This document shows, piece after piece, positions 17,846 to 26,803 of a stretch of 64,000 bases of DNA (position 1 is its first letter; every line of letters begins with the position of its first letter). The notes below the pieces were generated by a model. The model saw only the letters and a list, made by a program, of their open reading frames with translations. It was not told where the DNA came from and did not search any database. The stretch is from Hymenobacter sp. GOD-10R. Lineage in GTDB: Bacteria > Bacteroidota > Bacteroidia > Cytophagales > Hymenobacteraceae. The stretch spans positions 4,099,001 through 4,163,000 of the forward strand of contig NZ_CP141184.1 of assembly GCF_035609205.1 (NCBI RefSeq). The letters run 5' to 3'. The position numbers and the translations under genes were made by a program.

Positions 17846-19327
17846 CTACTGCACCTGCGTGCCCTGCGGCTCTATGGAAGCATCAGCTTGCTTTCCCAAA
17901 CCTAGCTTGCTGTGCTTTTTGCCGTAGGCGAAATAAATTACTAGGCCAATAGCCAGCCACACAAACAAGCGGATCCAGGTATCTTTTGGCAACGACACCA
18001 TCATCACTAGGCAGGTGAGAATACCGAGGATAGGCACCACCGGCACCCACGGCGTGCGGAACGGCCGCGGCGTATTTGGTTCGCGCTTGCGCAGAATGAG
18101 GATGCCGATACACACCATCACGAAAGCTAGCAACGTACCGATGCTCGTCATTTCGCCTACCACGCTAATCGGTACGAGGCCTGCGAACAAGCTGATAAAC
18201 ACACCCAGTAGCAGATTTGACTTATGCGGCGTCTGGAATCGCGGGTGCAACTGCGAGAACACGCCCGGCAGCAACCCGTCGCGCGACATGGTGAAGAACA
18301 CGCGGCTTTGCCCCAGCAAATCGACCAGAATCACTGATGTATAGCCAATCAGAATGGCCATGATAATCGTGGAGCTAAGCCAGCTGTAGGGCGTTTTTTC
18401 GATGGCAATGGCTACGGGCGCCGCGCTGTTTTTGAACTCGGTGTAGTTGGCTAGCCCCGTCATTACATAGCCGAACAGCACAAACAGCACCGTACACACT
18501 AGCAGCGACCCAATAATGCCGATGGGCATGTTGCGCTGCGGATTCTTGGTTTCCTGCGCCATGGTGGCCACAATATCGAAACCAATAAACACGAAGAATA
18601 CCACCCCTGCACCGCGCAGAATACCGCTCCAGCCAAACTCCCCAAACGTGCCCGTATTAGTTGGAATGTAGGGATGGTAATTGGCTGGGTCGATGTATTT
18701 CCAACCTAGGGCAATAAACACCAGCACCACTAACACCTTCAACGCCACCACAATGGCGTTGAAAACAGCGGAACCTTGCGTGCCACGGATAATGATGGCC
18801 GTGATGGCCAGCACAATTAAAATAGCGGGTAAATTCACAAACCCCGTGACCTGGGCGCCGCTCGCCAACGTAAGCGTCTCGAAAGGCGAAGCCACTAGCT
18901 GCGGCGGAATGTGCAGGTCGTACTTGCTCAGAAAGCGCACCAGGTACTGTGACCAGCTGATGGCCACTGTAGCGGCACCAACGGAGTATTCGAGCACCAA
19001 ATCCCACCCGATAATCCAGGCAAACAGCTCACCTAGGGTAGCATACGCGTAGGTGTACGCCGAACCGGCCACCGGTACCATGGAGGCAAACTCGGCGTAG
19101 CATAGCGCCGAGAAGGCGCAGCCTACCGCCGCCACCACAAACGACAGCGTCACGGCCGGGCCGGCGTGGTTGGCCGCCGCAATGCCCGTCAGCGAGAACA
19201 GCCCTGCACCGATGATTACGCCAATTCCGATGGCAATTAGGTTAAAGCCTCCAAGACTGCGCTTTAAGGTATTCTTACCGGTTTCGGCTGCCTCCTGCTG
19301 GAGCAAGTCGAGTGATTTTTTCAACAT
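17846..19327 (-). CDS. APC-family amino acid permease
   Basis: A 493-aa inner-membrane transporter with about 12-14 hydrophobic segments. The first helix carries the family motif IGIGVIIGAGLFSLTG, and EYSVGAATVAISWSQY follows, as in the cationic amino acid (CAT) branch of the APC superfamily. The chosen ATG at 19327 gives the usual short N-terminal tail (MLKKSLDLLQ); a frame extension to 19417 lacks family character. Substrate is probably an amino acid, with specificity unknown. Confidence 0.85.
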   Translation of the reverse strand: MLKKSLDLLQQEAAETGKNTLKRSLGGFNLIAIGIGVIIGAGLFSLTGIAAANHAGPAVTLSFVVAAVGCAFSALCYAEFASMVPVAGSAYTYAYATLGELFAWIIGWDLVLEYSVGAATVAISWSQYLVRFLSKYDLHIPPQLVASPFETLTLASGAQVTGFVNLPAILIVLAITAIIIRGTQGSAVFNAIVVALKVLVVLVFIALGWKYIDPANYHPYIPTNTGTFGEFGWSGILRGAGVVFFVFIGFDIVATMAQETKNPQRNMPIGIIGSLLVCTVLFVLFGYVMTGLANYTEFKNSAAPVAIAIEKTPYSWLSSTIIMAILIGYTSVILVDLLGQSRVFFTMSRDGLLPGVFSQLHPRFQTPHKSNLLLGVFISLFAGLVPISVVGEMTSIGTLLAFVMVCIGILILRKREPNTPRPFRTPWVPVVPILGILTCLVMMVSLPKDTWIRLFVWLAIGLVIYFAYGKKHSKLGLGKQADASIEPQGTQVQ

Positions 19328-19528
19328 AGTTAGGGTAACAAATAAGTCATCAGCAAGCCTAGCTAGGCGGCGCGTGTACTTTTTACGGCCAGCCGGATGA
19401 GATGGAGTAGCCAGCAACCACGAAGTACCCGCAGTTGTTAGGCAGAATTTTTTTCAGTTTTTGGCGAAACTACTGCCTACTACGCTTTATCCCAACGGAG
19501 GACTGAAGAGCGCACCTAGGTTTTCATC

Positions 19529-20278
19529 CTAGGCCTCAGCAGCTAACAGCTGCTGAGGCGAGGCTTGCTGCAACCGCATACGGTAACAATTCATAGCGGT
19601 GCTACCTAGTTGCTCGATAAGCCGGTAGTTCGCTACGGCCCCCACAGCGGCACCAATTATGGGTACCAGTTGAGCCAGCTTCGCTAGGTCGATGTAGTCG
19701 CGGTACTCTTGCTGGAAGGTGCGCCAGTCGAACTCGTGCACATCGGCGGGCAAGGTGTGGCGGTATGCTTCCCAATCGGCCAGCTGCCGGTACACATCGT
19801 TGCGCGTGTGCTGGCTGCTGAAGGCGAGCTGAAACACGTGCAGCAGATAGAGGCGCTCGGTATAATCTTTTACATCGTAGCCGTAAAGCGCGGCCACATC
19901 GAACAGCAACTTCAACTTCAGGCCAAGCAGCAACGGGAAATCAGCTAGGCCGAACAGAAAGCCGCCGGCGCCCGTCACGGCTCCTTCCGCGGCGGCCATG
20001 GTACGGTAGTCGCGTACATACGAGCGCACGGCCACCTCGCGTTCTTCCAAGCTGGCTAGAACCAGCGGCTTGCGCGTCGTGTGCATAGACCCAAACAGCA
20101 CGCCGCGCACCATCTGCTTGATGGCCGTGGTGATAGCCGCATGTACTTTCTCGGGCAGCAAGGCATTGAGGCGCGCCTGCACCCGCCGCGCCACCCGGTC
20201 TAGTATCGAGGGCCGTTGCTGCATCTTGCGCTGCCAGGTGTGCAGTTCTTCCGTGGCTTGCTGTTCGTAAGGAGTCAT
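19529..20278 (-). CDS. EcsC family protein
   Basis: A 249-aa protein with a glycine-rich central hydrophobic region (AEGAVTGAGGFLFGLADFPLLLGLKLKLL) typical of EcsC proteins. The family is named after the Bacillus ABC-exporter operon; its biochemical role is not established. A perfect hairpin with 11-bp arms (19534-19544 and 19548-19558) overlaps the last codons and may help end the transcript. Confidence 0.75.
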   Translation of the reverse strand: MTPYEQQATEELHTWQRKMQQRPSILDRVARRVQARLNALLPEKVHAAITTAIKQMVRGVLFGSMHTTRKPLVLASLEEREVAVRSYVRDYRTMAAAEGAVTGAGGFLFGLADFPLLLGLKLKLLFDVAALYGYDVKDYTERLYLLHVFQLAFSSQHTRNDVYRQLADWEAYRHTLPADVHEFDWRTFQQEYRDYIDLAKLAQLVPIIGAAVGAVANYRLIEQLGSTAMNCYRMRLQQASPQQLLAAEA

Positions 20279-20311
20279 AAGGCAGAAGATAATGGCGGTA
20301 GTCTGCCTAGG

Positions 20312-21451
20312 TTAGCTGGTTTTCAGCTCGTAAATCCGCTCAATGAGTTCTACCACTTTCAGCCCTTCTAGCGCGTTGGTGGTAGCCGAGCATCGCTCCT
20401 GCACTGTATTCACCACGTTTTCAATTACCTGCACATGATTGGCCGCGCTGCCTTGGTAGGAGCCGTAGTCGTTGGCCGGGTTCGTGGGAGCTAGCTCCGG
20501 CAAGGTGTAGTCGCGCAGGTGGCAGTACTCTACGCGGTCCATGTACTGTCCCCCGATGCGCAGGCTGCCGTGCTCGGCCACGACCGTAAGACTGCTTTCT
20601 AGGTTTCGGTCCCACACGGCAGTGCTGTACTGCAAAGTGCCGCTGCCGCCGCGCACCAAGTCGAAGGTAACGAGGCCACTATCCTCGAACTCGGTGACGC
20701 TCTGGTGGTTGAAGTCGCGAAAACGGGCCGTAATATTGGTGATGTCGCCGAAAACCCAGTACAGCAAATCAACGAAGTGACTGAACTGGGTGAACAGCGT
20801 GCCCCCATCCTGCGCTAGGCTCCCCTTCCAGTTGCTGTGTTGGTAGTAGCGGGAATCCCGATTCCAAAAGCAATTTATCTGCACCAGATAGATCTGCCCT
20901 AGCCTGCCCTCCTCGTAAACCTGCTTGAGCCAAGCGGCCGGTGGCGAATACCGGTTTTGCATCACGCCAAAGGCGCAGCGCCCCGCTTGTTCGGCGGCGG
21001 CTACAATTGCTTGGGCATCAGCAGTACGCAGGGCAATGGGCTTTTCTACGACTACGTGCAACCCATGCTGTAAGCCCGCAATTGCCTGAGGAGCATGCAA
21101 GTAGTTGGGAGTCGCTACGGTAAGCACGTCGGCCGCGGGGCCATATGCCAAGTAGTCATCGAGCGAGAAGAAAAATGGCACCCCATATTCAGCTTCCAGT
21201 GCCGTTTTCAGCTCCGTGCGCGTATCGACCAACGCAACCAACTGAGCACCCGCCTGGCGGGAAACCAGCGTAGCATGGCGGCGCCCAATGTGCCCAACCC
21301 CACAGATAACGAAGCGCACGTTGCCTGTAGGAGCCGGAGTAGTCGGCGTCGGGTGCTCGGCTACTTTTTCGAGACCTAGCTTGGCGGCCGCCACAGCGTC
21401 TTGCAGGGGCTTGAGTTTGGAGAGAGAGATGAACGGAGGCTGCTGGCTCAT
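20312..21451 (-). CDS. Gfo/Idh/MocA family oxidoreductase
   Basis: A 379-aa NAD(P)-dependent dehydrogenase. The Rossmann motif is VICGVGHIGRRHA (about residues 47-59), followed by the family motif VVEKPIALRTADA with the catalytic-type EKP. The first ~45 residues are an extra low-complexity tail. Its ATG overlaps the stop of the DegT aminotransferase gene upstream by 4 bp (ATGA), so the two are coupled. Such pairs (WlbA/WlbC- or WbpB/WbpE-like) make 3-amino sugars of the UDP-GlcNAc3NAcA type; the exact sugar here is inference. Confidence 0.82.
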   Translation of the reverse strand: MSQQPPFISLSKLKPLQDAVAAAKLGLEKVAEHPTPTTPAPTGNVRFVICGVGHIGRRHATLVSRQAGAQLVALVDTRTELKTALEAEYGVPFFFSLDDYLAYGPAADVLTVATPNYLHAPQAIAGLQHGLHVVVEKPIALRTADAQAIVAAAEQAGRCAFGVMQNRYSPPAAWLKQVYEEGRLGQIYLVQINCFWNRDSRYYQHSNWKGSLAQDGGTLFTQFSHFVDLLYWVFGDITNITARFRDFNHQSVTEFEDSGLVTFDLVRGGSGTLQYSTAVWDRNLESSLTVVAEHGSLRIGGQYMDRVEYCHLRDYTLPELAPTNPANDYGSYQGSAANHVQVIENVVNTVQERCSATTNALEGLKVVELIERIYELKTS

Positions 21452-22581
21452 GCGGAAGGGGAAGGTACCACGAAAAATGCGCGAACTACTTCCGCAATGT
21501 AATCAAGTTGCGCTGACGTAAGTGTAGGATGTATCGGCAAGGATAACACGGTAGTACACAGATGTTCGGCCACCGGAAACTGCCCAGCCACATACCCTAG
21601 GTACTGATAGGCAGGCTGCAAGTGCGTGGGCACCGGGTAATACACTACGCTTGGCACGCCATGGTGCTGCAAATGCTGCTGGAGCAAGTTGCGTTGCGAT
21701 GCGTCGGTTAGCGTGAGCGTATATTGGTGAAAAACGTGACTGCTACGCGGGTCACGCGCTGGAATCTGGAGGCCAGCTATGTCTTGTAACACGGCATCGT
21801 AGTGCGCCGCTACCTGCTGGCGAGCAGTGGTCCAGCTGGTTAAGTAGCGCAGCTTCACCCGCAGCAAGGCCGCCTGCAACGTATCCAGGCGGGAGTTGAG
21901 GCCAACATACTCGTGGTAGTATTTGCGGGTTTGACCGTGGTTGGCGAGCTGGCGCAGGTACGTGGCCCGGCTTGCGTCGCGCGTAAGCAATGCGCCGCCG
22001 TCGCCGAGCGCCCCTAGGTTTTTGGAAGGAAAAAATGACGTGGTACCCACCACTCCCACCGTGCCCGCATAGCGCTCGACGCCGTCAGCAAACCGGTAAG
22101 TAGCGCCAATAGCTTGGGCATTATCCTCTAGCAAGGCTACATCATACTTCCTAGCTATTGCTGTTAAACTCTCAAGGTCAACACATTGCCCGAATAGGTG
22201 CACCACGATGATGGCCCCCGTGCGGGGCGTGATGGCCGCTTCCACGGCCGCTGGGTCGAGGCCAAAGGTATCGGGGCGGACATCGACCATCACGGGGCGC
22301 AAACCGAGAATAGCGACAGCCTCGGCGGTGGCAATGTAGGTGAAGGCTGGCACCACCACTTCGCTGCCTGGAGCTAGGTTCAGGCTCATCAGAGCCAGCT
22401 GCAAGGCATCGGTACCATTACCGCAGGGCACCACCTGTACCCCTCCAAGGTACTCTCCTAGCTCTCCTGCAAACTGCTCAACAGCTGCTCCTTGGATATA
22501 AGCGCCTTCAGCTATAACACTTTGGAGTGCGGCGTCAAGTTCGGGCTGAACAGCCGCGTGCTGCGCAGCTAGGTCCAGCAT
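21448..22581 (-). CDS. DegT/DnrJ/EryC1 aminotransferase (WbpE/WlbC-like)
   Basis: A 377-aa PLP-dependent sugar aminotransferase. LEDNAQAIGATY carries the PLP-contacting Asp, and FFPSKNLGALGDGG holds the Schiff-base Lys. The pattern PCGNGTDALQLAL is the phosphate-binding region. The frame is open to 22674, but the ATG at 22581 starts the conserved MLDLAAQHA block. A -7 box lies 62 bp upstream. Together with the following oxidoreductase it probably makes an amino sugar for surface glycan. Confidence 0.85.
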   Translation of the reverse strand: MLDLAAQHAAVQPELDAALQSVIAEGAYIQGAAVEQFAGELGEYLGGVQVVPCGNGTDALQLALMSLNLAPGSEVVVPAFTYIATAEAVAILGLRPVMVDVRPDTFGLDPAAVEAAITPRTGAIIVVHLFGQCVDLESLTAIARKYDVALLEDNAQAIGATYRFADGVERYAGTVGVVGTTSFFPSKNLGALGDGGALLTRDASRATYLRQLANHGQTRKYYHEYVGLNSRLDTLQAALLRVKLRYLTSWTTARQQVAAHYDAVLQDIAGLQIPARDPRSSHVFHQYTLTLTDASQRNLLQQHLQHHGVPSVVYYPVPTHLQPAYQYLGYVAGQFPVAEHLCTTVLSLPIHPTLTSAQLDYIAEVVRAFFVVPSPSA

Positions 22582-22642
22582 TCGGATAGGTAGCGGGGGA
22601 GTTAAGGATATTGCCAAGAGAGCAACGCTAGAGGATGTGTAC

Positions 22643-22650
22643 CAAAGATA
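22643..22650 (-). promoter_or_regulatory. -7 box for the aminotransferase-oxidoreductase operon (TATCTTTG)
   Basis: On the minus strand TATCTTTG matches TAnnTTTG exactly. A TTG lies 21 bp upstream on the same strand, near the usual -33 spacing. It precedes the ATG at 22581 by about 60 bp. Confidence 0.55.
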
Positions 22651-22774
22651 GAAACTGTGCTCTACGTACCTCAATCAAGGTAAACCGCAACCAGGCGGCA
22701 AAAGCTTGCGTTAAGGAAGTCAAAGGTTTAGCCTTCATTATTTCCTAGTCCTGCATTTTTCACACGCTACGACC

Positions 22775-23716
22775 ATGTTAAAAAAGATTCTAACCATTAA
22801 CGCTCTGACGCTCGTGCTGGCAGTTGGCGGTGTTTCTCTTTCTCAGACTAGCTGCTCACAAGCCGACAAAAAAGAAGCTTCCCAGGAAACCGACAAGGCA
22901 TACAACAACTTCAAAACGTTTGTTGACAACACCGAAGCCGGCGCCAAAGACGTAGCCAACGAAACCCAAGAAGAATACGACCAGCAAACGACTAAGCTCA
23001 AAGCAGATTACGATTCGGCAGTAGCTGCTATCGATCAGGACGCTGACAAGTACGACGATGCCCGGCGCGCTGAAATCGAGCAGCTCCGGGCCCGCTATAC
23101 TACTGCCTACGACGCCCGCGAACAAGCGTGGCGCGCTCGGTCTGGTGCAGGTGCCGACACCACCACGCTCAGCACTACAACGACCGCTGCGACCACAACG
23201 GAGAGCAGCGCTCCTGCCAAGCTAGGTAAGTACTACAAACCGAGTACCCCGGCCGCTGCCATGACGGCCGCCAACGCTCGTTCTACTTACGAAGCGTTTG
23301 TGCAACGCGTTAAACAAAACGAAGACCGCTACGACATCGACGACTGGCGCAACGTTAACGCTGAGTGGCGTGCGCTCGATACCAAGTACGATCAGATCAA
23401 GTCCAACGTGAGTGGTTCTGACAAAGCGGAAATCACGAAAGAAAAGCTCAAGTACGCTGCGTTTAAATCGTTCGACAAAGCAGAAGCGCGCGGCTCGCAA
23501 GTAGGTGACCTGGTGACCGGCGATAAAGCGGAAGCAAAAGCCAAAGGCGGTGGCGTAGAGCTAAAGCAGTCGGCCAAGAATACCGGTAAAGACGTCGGCA
23601 ATGCCGCCAAAAATGTGGCCCAAGGCGCCGAGAAGGTCGGTAAGAAAGTTGGTGGCGCCGTAAAGGGTGCCTTCAAGGACGTAAAAGAGGAAGTAAAAGG
23701 CGACAAGAAAGACTAG
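22775..23716 (+). CDS. Secreted or lipoprotein-like protein with lysine-rich amphipathic C-terminus
   Basis: A 313-aa protein of unknown function. The N-terminus has a hydrophobic signal segment ending in SLSQTSC (C27), which resembles a lipobox with an unusual residue at -3. Two related helical segments follow (both with a FKTFVDN/YEAFVQR-like start and many Asp, Glu and Lys), separated by a threonine-rich linker (about 130-150). The C-terminal ~60 residues are Lys/Gly/Ala repeats resembling LEA-like or CsbD-like stress proteins. It is a single gene with a strong terminator. Confidence 0.6.
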   Translation: MLKKILTINALTLVLAVGGVSLSQTSCSQADKKEASQETDKAYNNFKTFVDNTEAGAKDVANETQEEYDQQTTKLKADYDSAVAAIDQDADKYDDARRAEIEQLRARYTTAYDAREQAWRARSGAGADTTTLSTTTTAATTTESSAPAKLGKYYKPSTPAAAMTAANARSTYEAFVQRVKQNEDRYDIDDWRNVNAEWRALDTKYDQIKSNVSGSDKAEITKEKLKYAAFKSFDKAEARGSQVGDLVTGDKAEAKAKGGGVELKQSAKNTGKDVGNAAKNVAQGAEKVGKKVGGAVKGAFKDVKEEVKGDKKD

Positions 23717-23744
23717 CCTAGCTTTCGCCTAGTACCCTTCTGTG

Positions 23745-23787
23745 CAAACAAAAAAGCCCTAGAGCAGCTCTAGGGCTTTTTTGTTTG
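23745..23787. terminator. Strong bidirectional terminator
   Basis: A perfect 21-bp inverted repeat (23745-23765 and 23767-23787) is centred on one base. GC-rich CCCTAGAGC lies in the centre, with A-run and T-run at the edges. It serves the lipoprotein-like gene and the convergent GT2 gene, whose 3' end it overlaps. Confidence 0.9.
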
Positions 23788-24693
23788 TTTATCGGTGGGA
23801 AGTACTAGCTCATTGAGCAGCCAGTACAACTTTAGCTTATCTAATTTGCCAAGCTTGGGAGTGGGTGAGAGCAAGTTTTGCAGCATGTGCGGCTCGCGCA
23901 GACGCAAAGCAAACCGTGTAGCTTGGGCAAGGCCAAGGCGGCGCAACAGCAACGCGGTCCGAACTAGCTTCGTTTTCTTCGACCCTAGTCCTTCATGTTT
24001 GTATAGCCACGCCAGGTTACGAACTCCCTCGTGCGTTTTTTGCAGAAATACTTCGGCTGACTCCAACATGTTGTGCAGCACCGGATTATCGATGTGCGCC
24101 ACGGGTATCTTGGCAGCTTCCAAATCCCAGCCGAAACGTGTGTCCTCGTGGCCGTACCCATTTAGGCGTTCATCTAACGGATATTGTCGGAGAACATCGG
24201 CGCGCAACAACACGTTTTTCAGGTTGAAGCTAGCATATGGGTGTTTTTTCCGAATGATGCCTGGCCGCGCTTCGCGCATGCGGCCGTAGCACCAACGTAG
24301 TATAAAGGGCAGCTGAGTGGGAGCAAAAGGCTCGTAGGTACTCCCCCCGACTACTACGGGCGCCTGGTCGCGGGCGGCGGCGTAGCTAGCGAGGAAGCCT
24401 GCTTCGGGTAGCTGCACGTTGTTATCCAACAACAGCAGCCACGGATACTGTGCCTGCGCTGCCAAGCGGTTGCGGATGGCTGCTCGGCCTATATTGTGGG
24501 CTAACTCTTCGTAGTGCACACCAGCTAGATCCGCTAGCGAACGATTTAGCGCCCGAATATCCTCTTCTGATTCATCATCCAGGCAGATGATTTCCACAGG
24601 CCCATCCCACTCCTGCGCTTGCGCCTGCAATGTCTGCACTAGCTTCCTCACGTCGCGGTTATAGACCGGAATCAGGATAGAGAGACCAGGCAT
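23770..24693 (-). CDS. GT2-family glycosyltransferase
   Basis: A 307-aa protein with a GT-A fold: SILIPVYNRD at the N-terminus, ICLDDESEED as the first acidic nucleotide-binding site, and LLLLDNNVQLPE as the metal-binding acidic motif. GYGHEDTRFGWDLE is the catalytic-base region of the family. It is cytoplasmic, without a membrane anchor. Its target is probably a surface glycan. Its last codons overlap the terminator. Confidence 0.85.
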   Translation of the reverse strand: MPGLSILIPVYNRDVRKLVQTLQAQAQEWDGPVEIICLDDESEEDIRALNRSLADLAGVHYEELAHNIGRAAIRNRLAAQAQYPWLLLLDNNVQLPEAGFLASYAAARDQAPVVVGGSTYEPFAPTQLPFILRWCYGRMREARPGIIRKKHPYASFNLKNVLLRADVLRQYPLDERLNGYGHEDTRFGWDLEAAKIPVAHIDNPVLHNMLESAEVFLQKTHEGVRNLAWLYKHEGLGSKKTKLVRTALLLRRLGLAQATRFALRLREPHMLQNLLSPTPKLGKLDKLKLYWLLNELVLPTDKQTKKP

Positions 24694-24795
24694 GGTTCAG
24701 GTAAATAAGTAGCTGTAAATGATGCGGACAGGATAGCCCCACTGCTGTTCTGGAGCGAAAGCTAAGAAAAGTACAGCTACCGCCCATTCTTCGTA

Positions 24796-25494
24796 TCAAC
24801 TTAATTCTATTCCTACCCGCGCCGAATCGAGCAATTGCCCATCCTTGCACTGTAATACTCGTTTTGGATACTGCTTGATGATTTGGTAGTTATGCGTAGC
24901 CATTAGCACCGCCGTACCCGCATTATTGATTTCGACGAAAAGCCGCATAATACTGTCGGCTACGTCAGGATCTAAATTGCCAGTGGGCTCGTCGGCTAGC
25001 AGCAGCAGCGGCTCGTTCAGCAAGGCACGGGCAATAACGACGCGCTGCTGCTCACCACCAGAAAGCTGGTGCGGCATTTTGGCGGCGGCGCCAGCTAGGC
25101 CCACGCGCATGAGTACTTCCGAAATGCGCTGCTGGATTCTGGCGCGACCTTTCCAACCAGTGGCTCTGAGCACAAACGTCAGGTTCTCAGCCACGCTTCG
25201 GTCAAAGAGCAACTGAAAGTCTTGAAAGATGATACCTAGCTTGCGCCGCAAATACGGAACGTTAGCTATGTCTAGCTTCGACAAGCCATGCCCAACAACG
25301 GTAGCAGCGCCGCTACCCAGGGGCAAATCGGCGTACAGCGTTTTAAGCAGCGAGCTTTTGCCCGAACCCGTTCGCCCTACCAAATAAGCAAACTCGCCTT
25401 TGTCGAGGGAAAAACTCACTTTTTGCAGCACAGTATTCACATCCTGCATCACGTACACGTCGTGAAGCTCAATAACGGGGGCAGAAGGTTGCAT
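24796..25494 (-). CDS. ftsE: Cell division ABC ATP-binding protein FtsE
   Basis: A 232-aa ATPase that with FtsX regulates peptidoglycan hydrolases at the septum. It has Walker [10 protein letters not shown] (about 40-48), signature LSGGEQQR, Walker [13 protein letters not shown] and a switch His in ATHN. The residues around [12 protein letters not shown] are typical of FtsE. ftsX is not next to it here, as is common in Bacteroidota. Confidence 0.9.
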   Translation of the reverse strand: MQPSAPVIELHDVYVMQDVNTVLQKVSFSLDKGEFAYLVGRTGSGKSSLLKTLYADLPLGSGAATVVGHGLSKLDIANVPYLRRKLGIIFQDFQLLFDRSVAENLTFVLRATGWKGRARIQQRISEVLMRVGLAGAAAKMPHQLSGGEQQRVVIARALLNEPLLLLADEPTGNLDPDVADSIMRLFVEINNAGTAVLMATHNYQIIKQYPKRVLQCKDGQLLDSARVGIELS

Positions 25495-25528
25495 ACACAG
25501 TCAAAAAGAACAGCAAAAGAATAGGACG

Positions 25529-25732
25529 CTAAACGTCGAGCTTTTGCAGTTTACCAAATTCCAATCCGCTGATAACACTAGCTAGCTCTACTTCTTTGCC
25601 TTCTAGCCCGTACCGATGCAAATCCTTCAAGGGCCGGTCGGCCCGGAAGTAAGCAATGAGCACAAATGCTTCGTCGCGCAACTGAATGTAATCCGGAATT
25701 TTGGCTTTGCCTTTTACCTTGATGATGTACAT
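25529..25732 (-). CDS. Small conserved-looking hypothetical protein
   Basis: A 67-aa protein starting MYIIKVKGKAKIPDYIQLRD; no family recognised. The frame is open upstream to 25798, but that part overlaps an A/T-rich intergenic stretch, so the ATG at 25732 is chosen. It lies between the aldolase and ftsE, all on the minus strand, and may be in one transcript. Composition is that of a small globular beta protein. Confidence 0.55.
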   Translation of the reverse strand: MYIIKVKGKAKIPDYIQLRDEAFVLIAYFRADRPLKDLHRYGLEGKEVELASVISGLEFGKLQKLDV

Positions 25733-25822
25733 GGGCTGGATGATTAAATGGCTGAAAATCGAAGGGCTAAGCGGAAGGTATTTTAGCAGGCAAAACACTC
25801 AACCATTCAGCCATCCAACCAT

Positions 25823-26479
25823 TTATCCATTTACTTTCTTGTGGTCGGCTAGAAACTGCGCCAGTCCTTTGTCAGTCAGTGGATGGTACAGCAAGCCCGT
25901 GATGACGCTAAGCGGACAGGTAACAACATCTGCTCCGAGTTCGGCGCACTGAATCAGGTGAGGCACGTGACGCACCGACGCCGCCAGCACTTGCGTTGCA
26001 TAGCCATAGTTGCTAAAAATATCAACAATCTGCTGAATAAGCTGTAGGCCATCAGCTCCGATATCATCCAGGCGTCCGACAAACGGCGACACGTAAGTAG
26101 CTCCTGCCTTAGCAGCTAGCAGCGCCTGGCCGGCCGAAAAGATGAGCGTGCAGTTCGTCTTGATACCCTTTTCCGCGAAATACTTAATGGCCTTTACCCC
26201 GTCGCGAGTCATTGGTACTTTCACGACAATATTGGGATGTAGCTCGGCAAACATTTCACCCTCCCGAATAATGTCTTCGTATTCTGTACCAATCACTTCC
26301 GCCGACACATCACCATCCACTAGCTCGCAAATCTGTTGGTAGTGAGCCATGATATTATCCATGCCTTTAATGCCTTCCTTGGCCATTAATGACGGGTTGG
26401 TAGTGACGCCATCCAGTACACCTAGCTCTACGGCTTCCTGAATGTCTTTGAGATTGGCGGTATCGATGAAGAATTTCAT
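25823..26479 (-). CDS. Transaldolase / fructose-6-phosphate aldolase family protein
   Basis: A 218-aa small transaldolase (MipB/FSA type). [13 protein letters not shown] and [13 protein letters not shown] are diagnostic; VVKVPMT carries the Schiff-base Lys. It works in the pentose phosphate pathway or in fructose-6-phosphate cleavage. Upstream lies the SRP RNA with a strong terminator that separates the two. Bacteroidota commonly use this short form as their transaldolase. Confidence 0.9.
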   Translation of the reverse strand: MKFFIDTANLKDIQEAVELGVLDGVTTNPSLMAKEGIKGMDNIMAHYQQICELVDGDVSAEVIGTEYEDIIREGEMFAELHPNIVVKVPMTRDGVKAIKYFAEKGIKTNCTLIFSAGQALLAAKAGATYVSPFVGRLDDIGADGLQLIQQIVDIFSNYGYATQVLAASVRHVPHLIQCAELGADVVTCPLSVITGLLYHPLTDKGLAQFLADHKKVNG

Positions 26480-26491
26480 TGGGTAACGAGT

Positions 26492-26554
26492 AAAAAAAAG
26501 AACGCCCCAAAGCTAACCTTTTGCCGGCAAAGCGGCAGGAGTTATCCTTGGGGC
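26492..26554 (-). terminator. Terminator between ffs and the aldolase gene
   Basis: On the minus strand, a stem (26541-26554 with 26504-26517, GCCCCAA core, two mismatches) is followed by an eight-T run (26499-26492). It lies downstream of the SRP RNA and stops read-through into the aldolase gene. Confidence 0.7.
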
Positions 26555-26569
26555 ATTTCGGAAAGGGCA

Positions 26570-26665
26570 AAAAAAAGCGAACCAATATCGCACCGCTCAA
26601 CCACCTACCCTTGCTACCTTCCGGTCCTGGGGGAGTTCAGCAGGAGCTGGTCGTACTGATTCGCC
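26570..26665 (-). ncRNA. ffs: Small SRP RNA (4.5S type)
   Basis: The RNA scaffold of the signal recognition particle. The minus strand holds the conserved tip CCCAGGACCGGAAGGTAGCA, the Ffh-binding tetraloop and symmetric loop. The two ends pair over 11 bp (26664-26654 with 26587-26577), allowing G-U pairs, and a T-run follows. Length is about 90-95 nt, a normal bacterial small form. A perfect -7 box precedes it. Confidence 0.92.
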
Positions 26666-26669
26666 GCTG

Positions 26670-26677
26670 CAAAGATA
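26670..26677 (-). promoter_or_regulatory. -7 box of ffs (TATCTTTG)
   Basis: TATCTTTG on the minus strand ends 5-6 bp before the predicted 5' end of the SRP RNA, the expected distance for the Bacteroidota sigma factor. Confidence 0.65.
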
Positions 26678-26696
26678 GGAAAGGCTTCTTACAAAG

Positions 26697-26741
26697 CCAG
26701 CGCAGGTGTTCATTTTTTTCAAAAAACAACGCTTGCGCTGG
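26697..26741. repeat. Inverted repeat upstream of ffs
   Basis: Arms CCAGCGCAGGTGTT (26697-26710) and 26728-26741 pair at 12 of 14 positions. The loop contains a T-run and A-run that can also pair. The GC part is outside and the A/T part inside, the reverse of a normal terminator. Confidence 0.6.
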
Positions 26742-26803
26742 TTTGCTGCGTGCTATCTACTTGTTGTAGAACGAGAAGCCACCATGCAAAATTTGTAGCG
26801 GCC

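Noticed and set aside
25790..25833. Low-complexity CCATT/CCA-rich stretch after the aldolase gene
   Set aside because: It looks like simple repeat drift common in intergenic DNA; no clear unit or symmetry.
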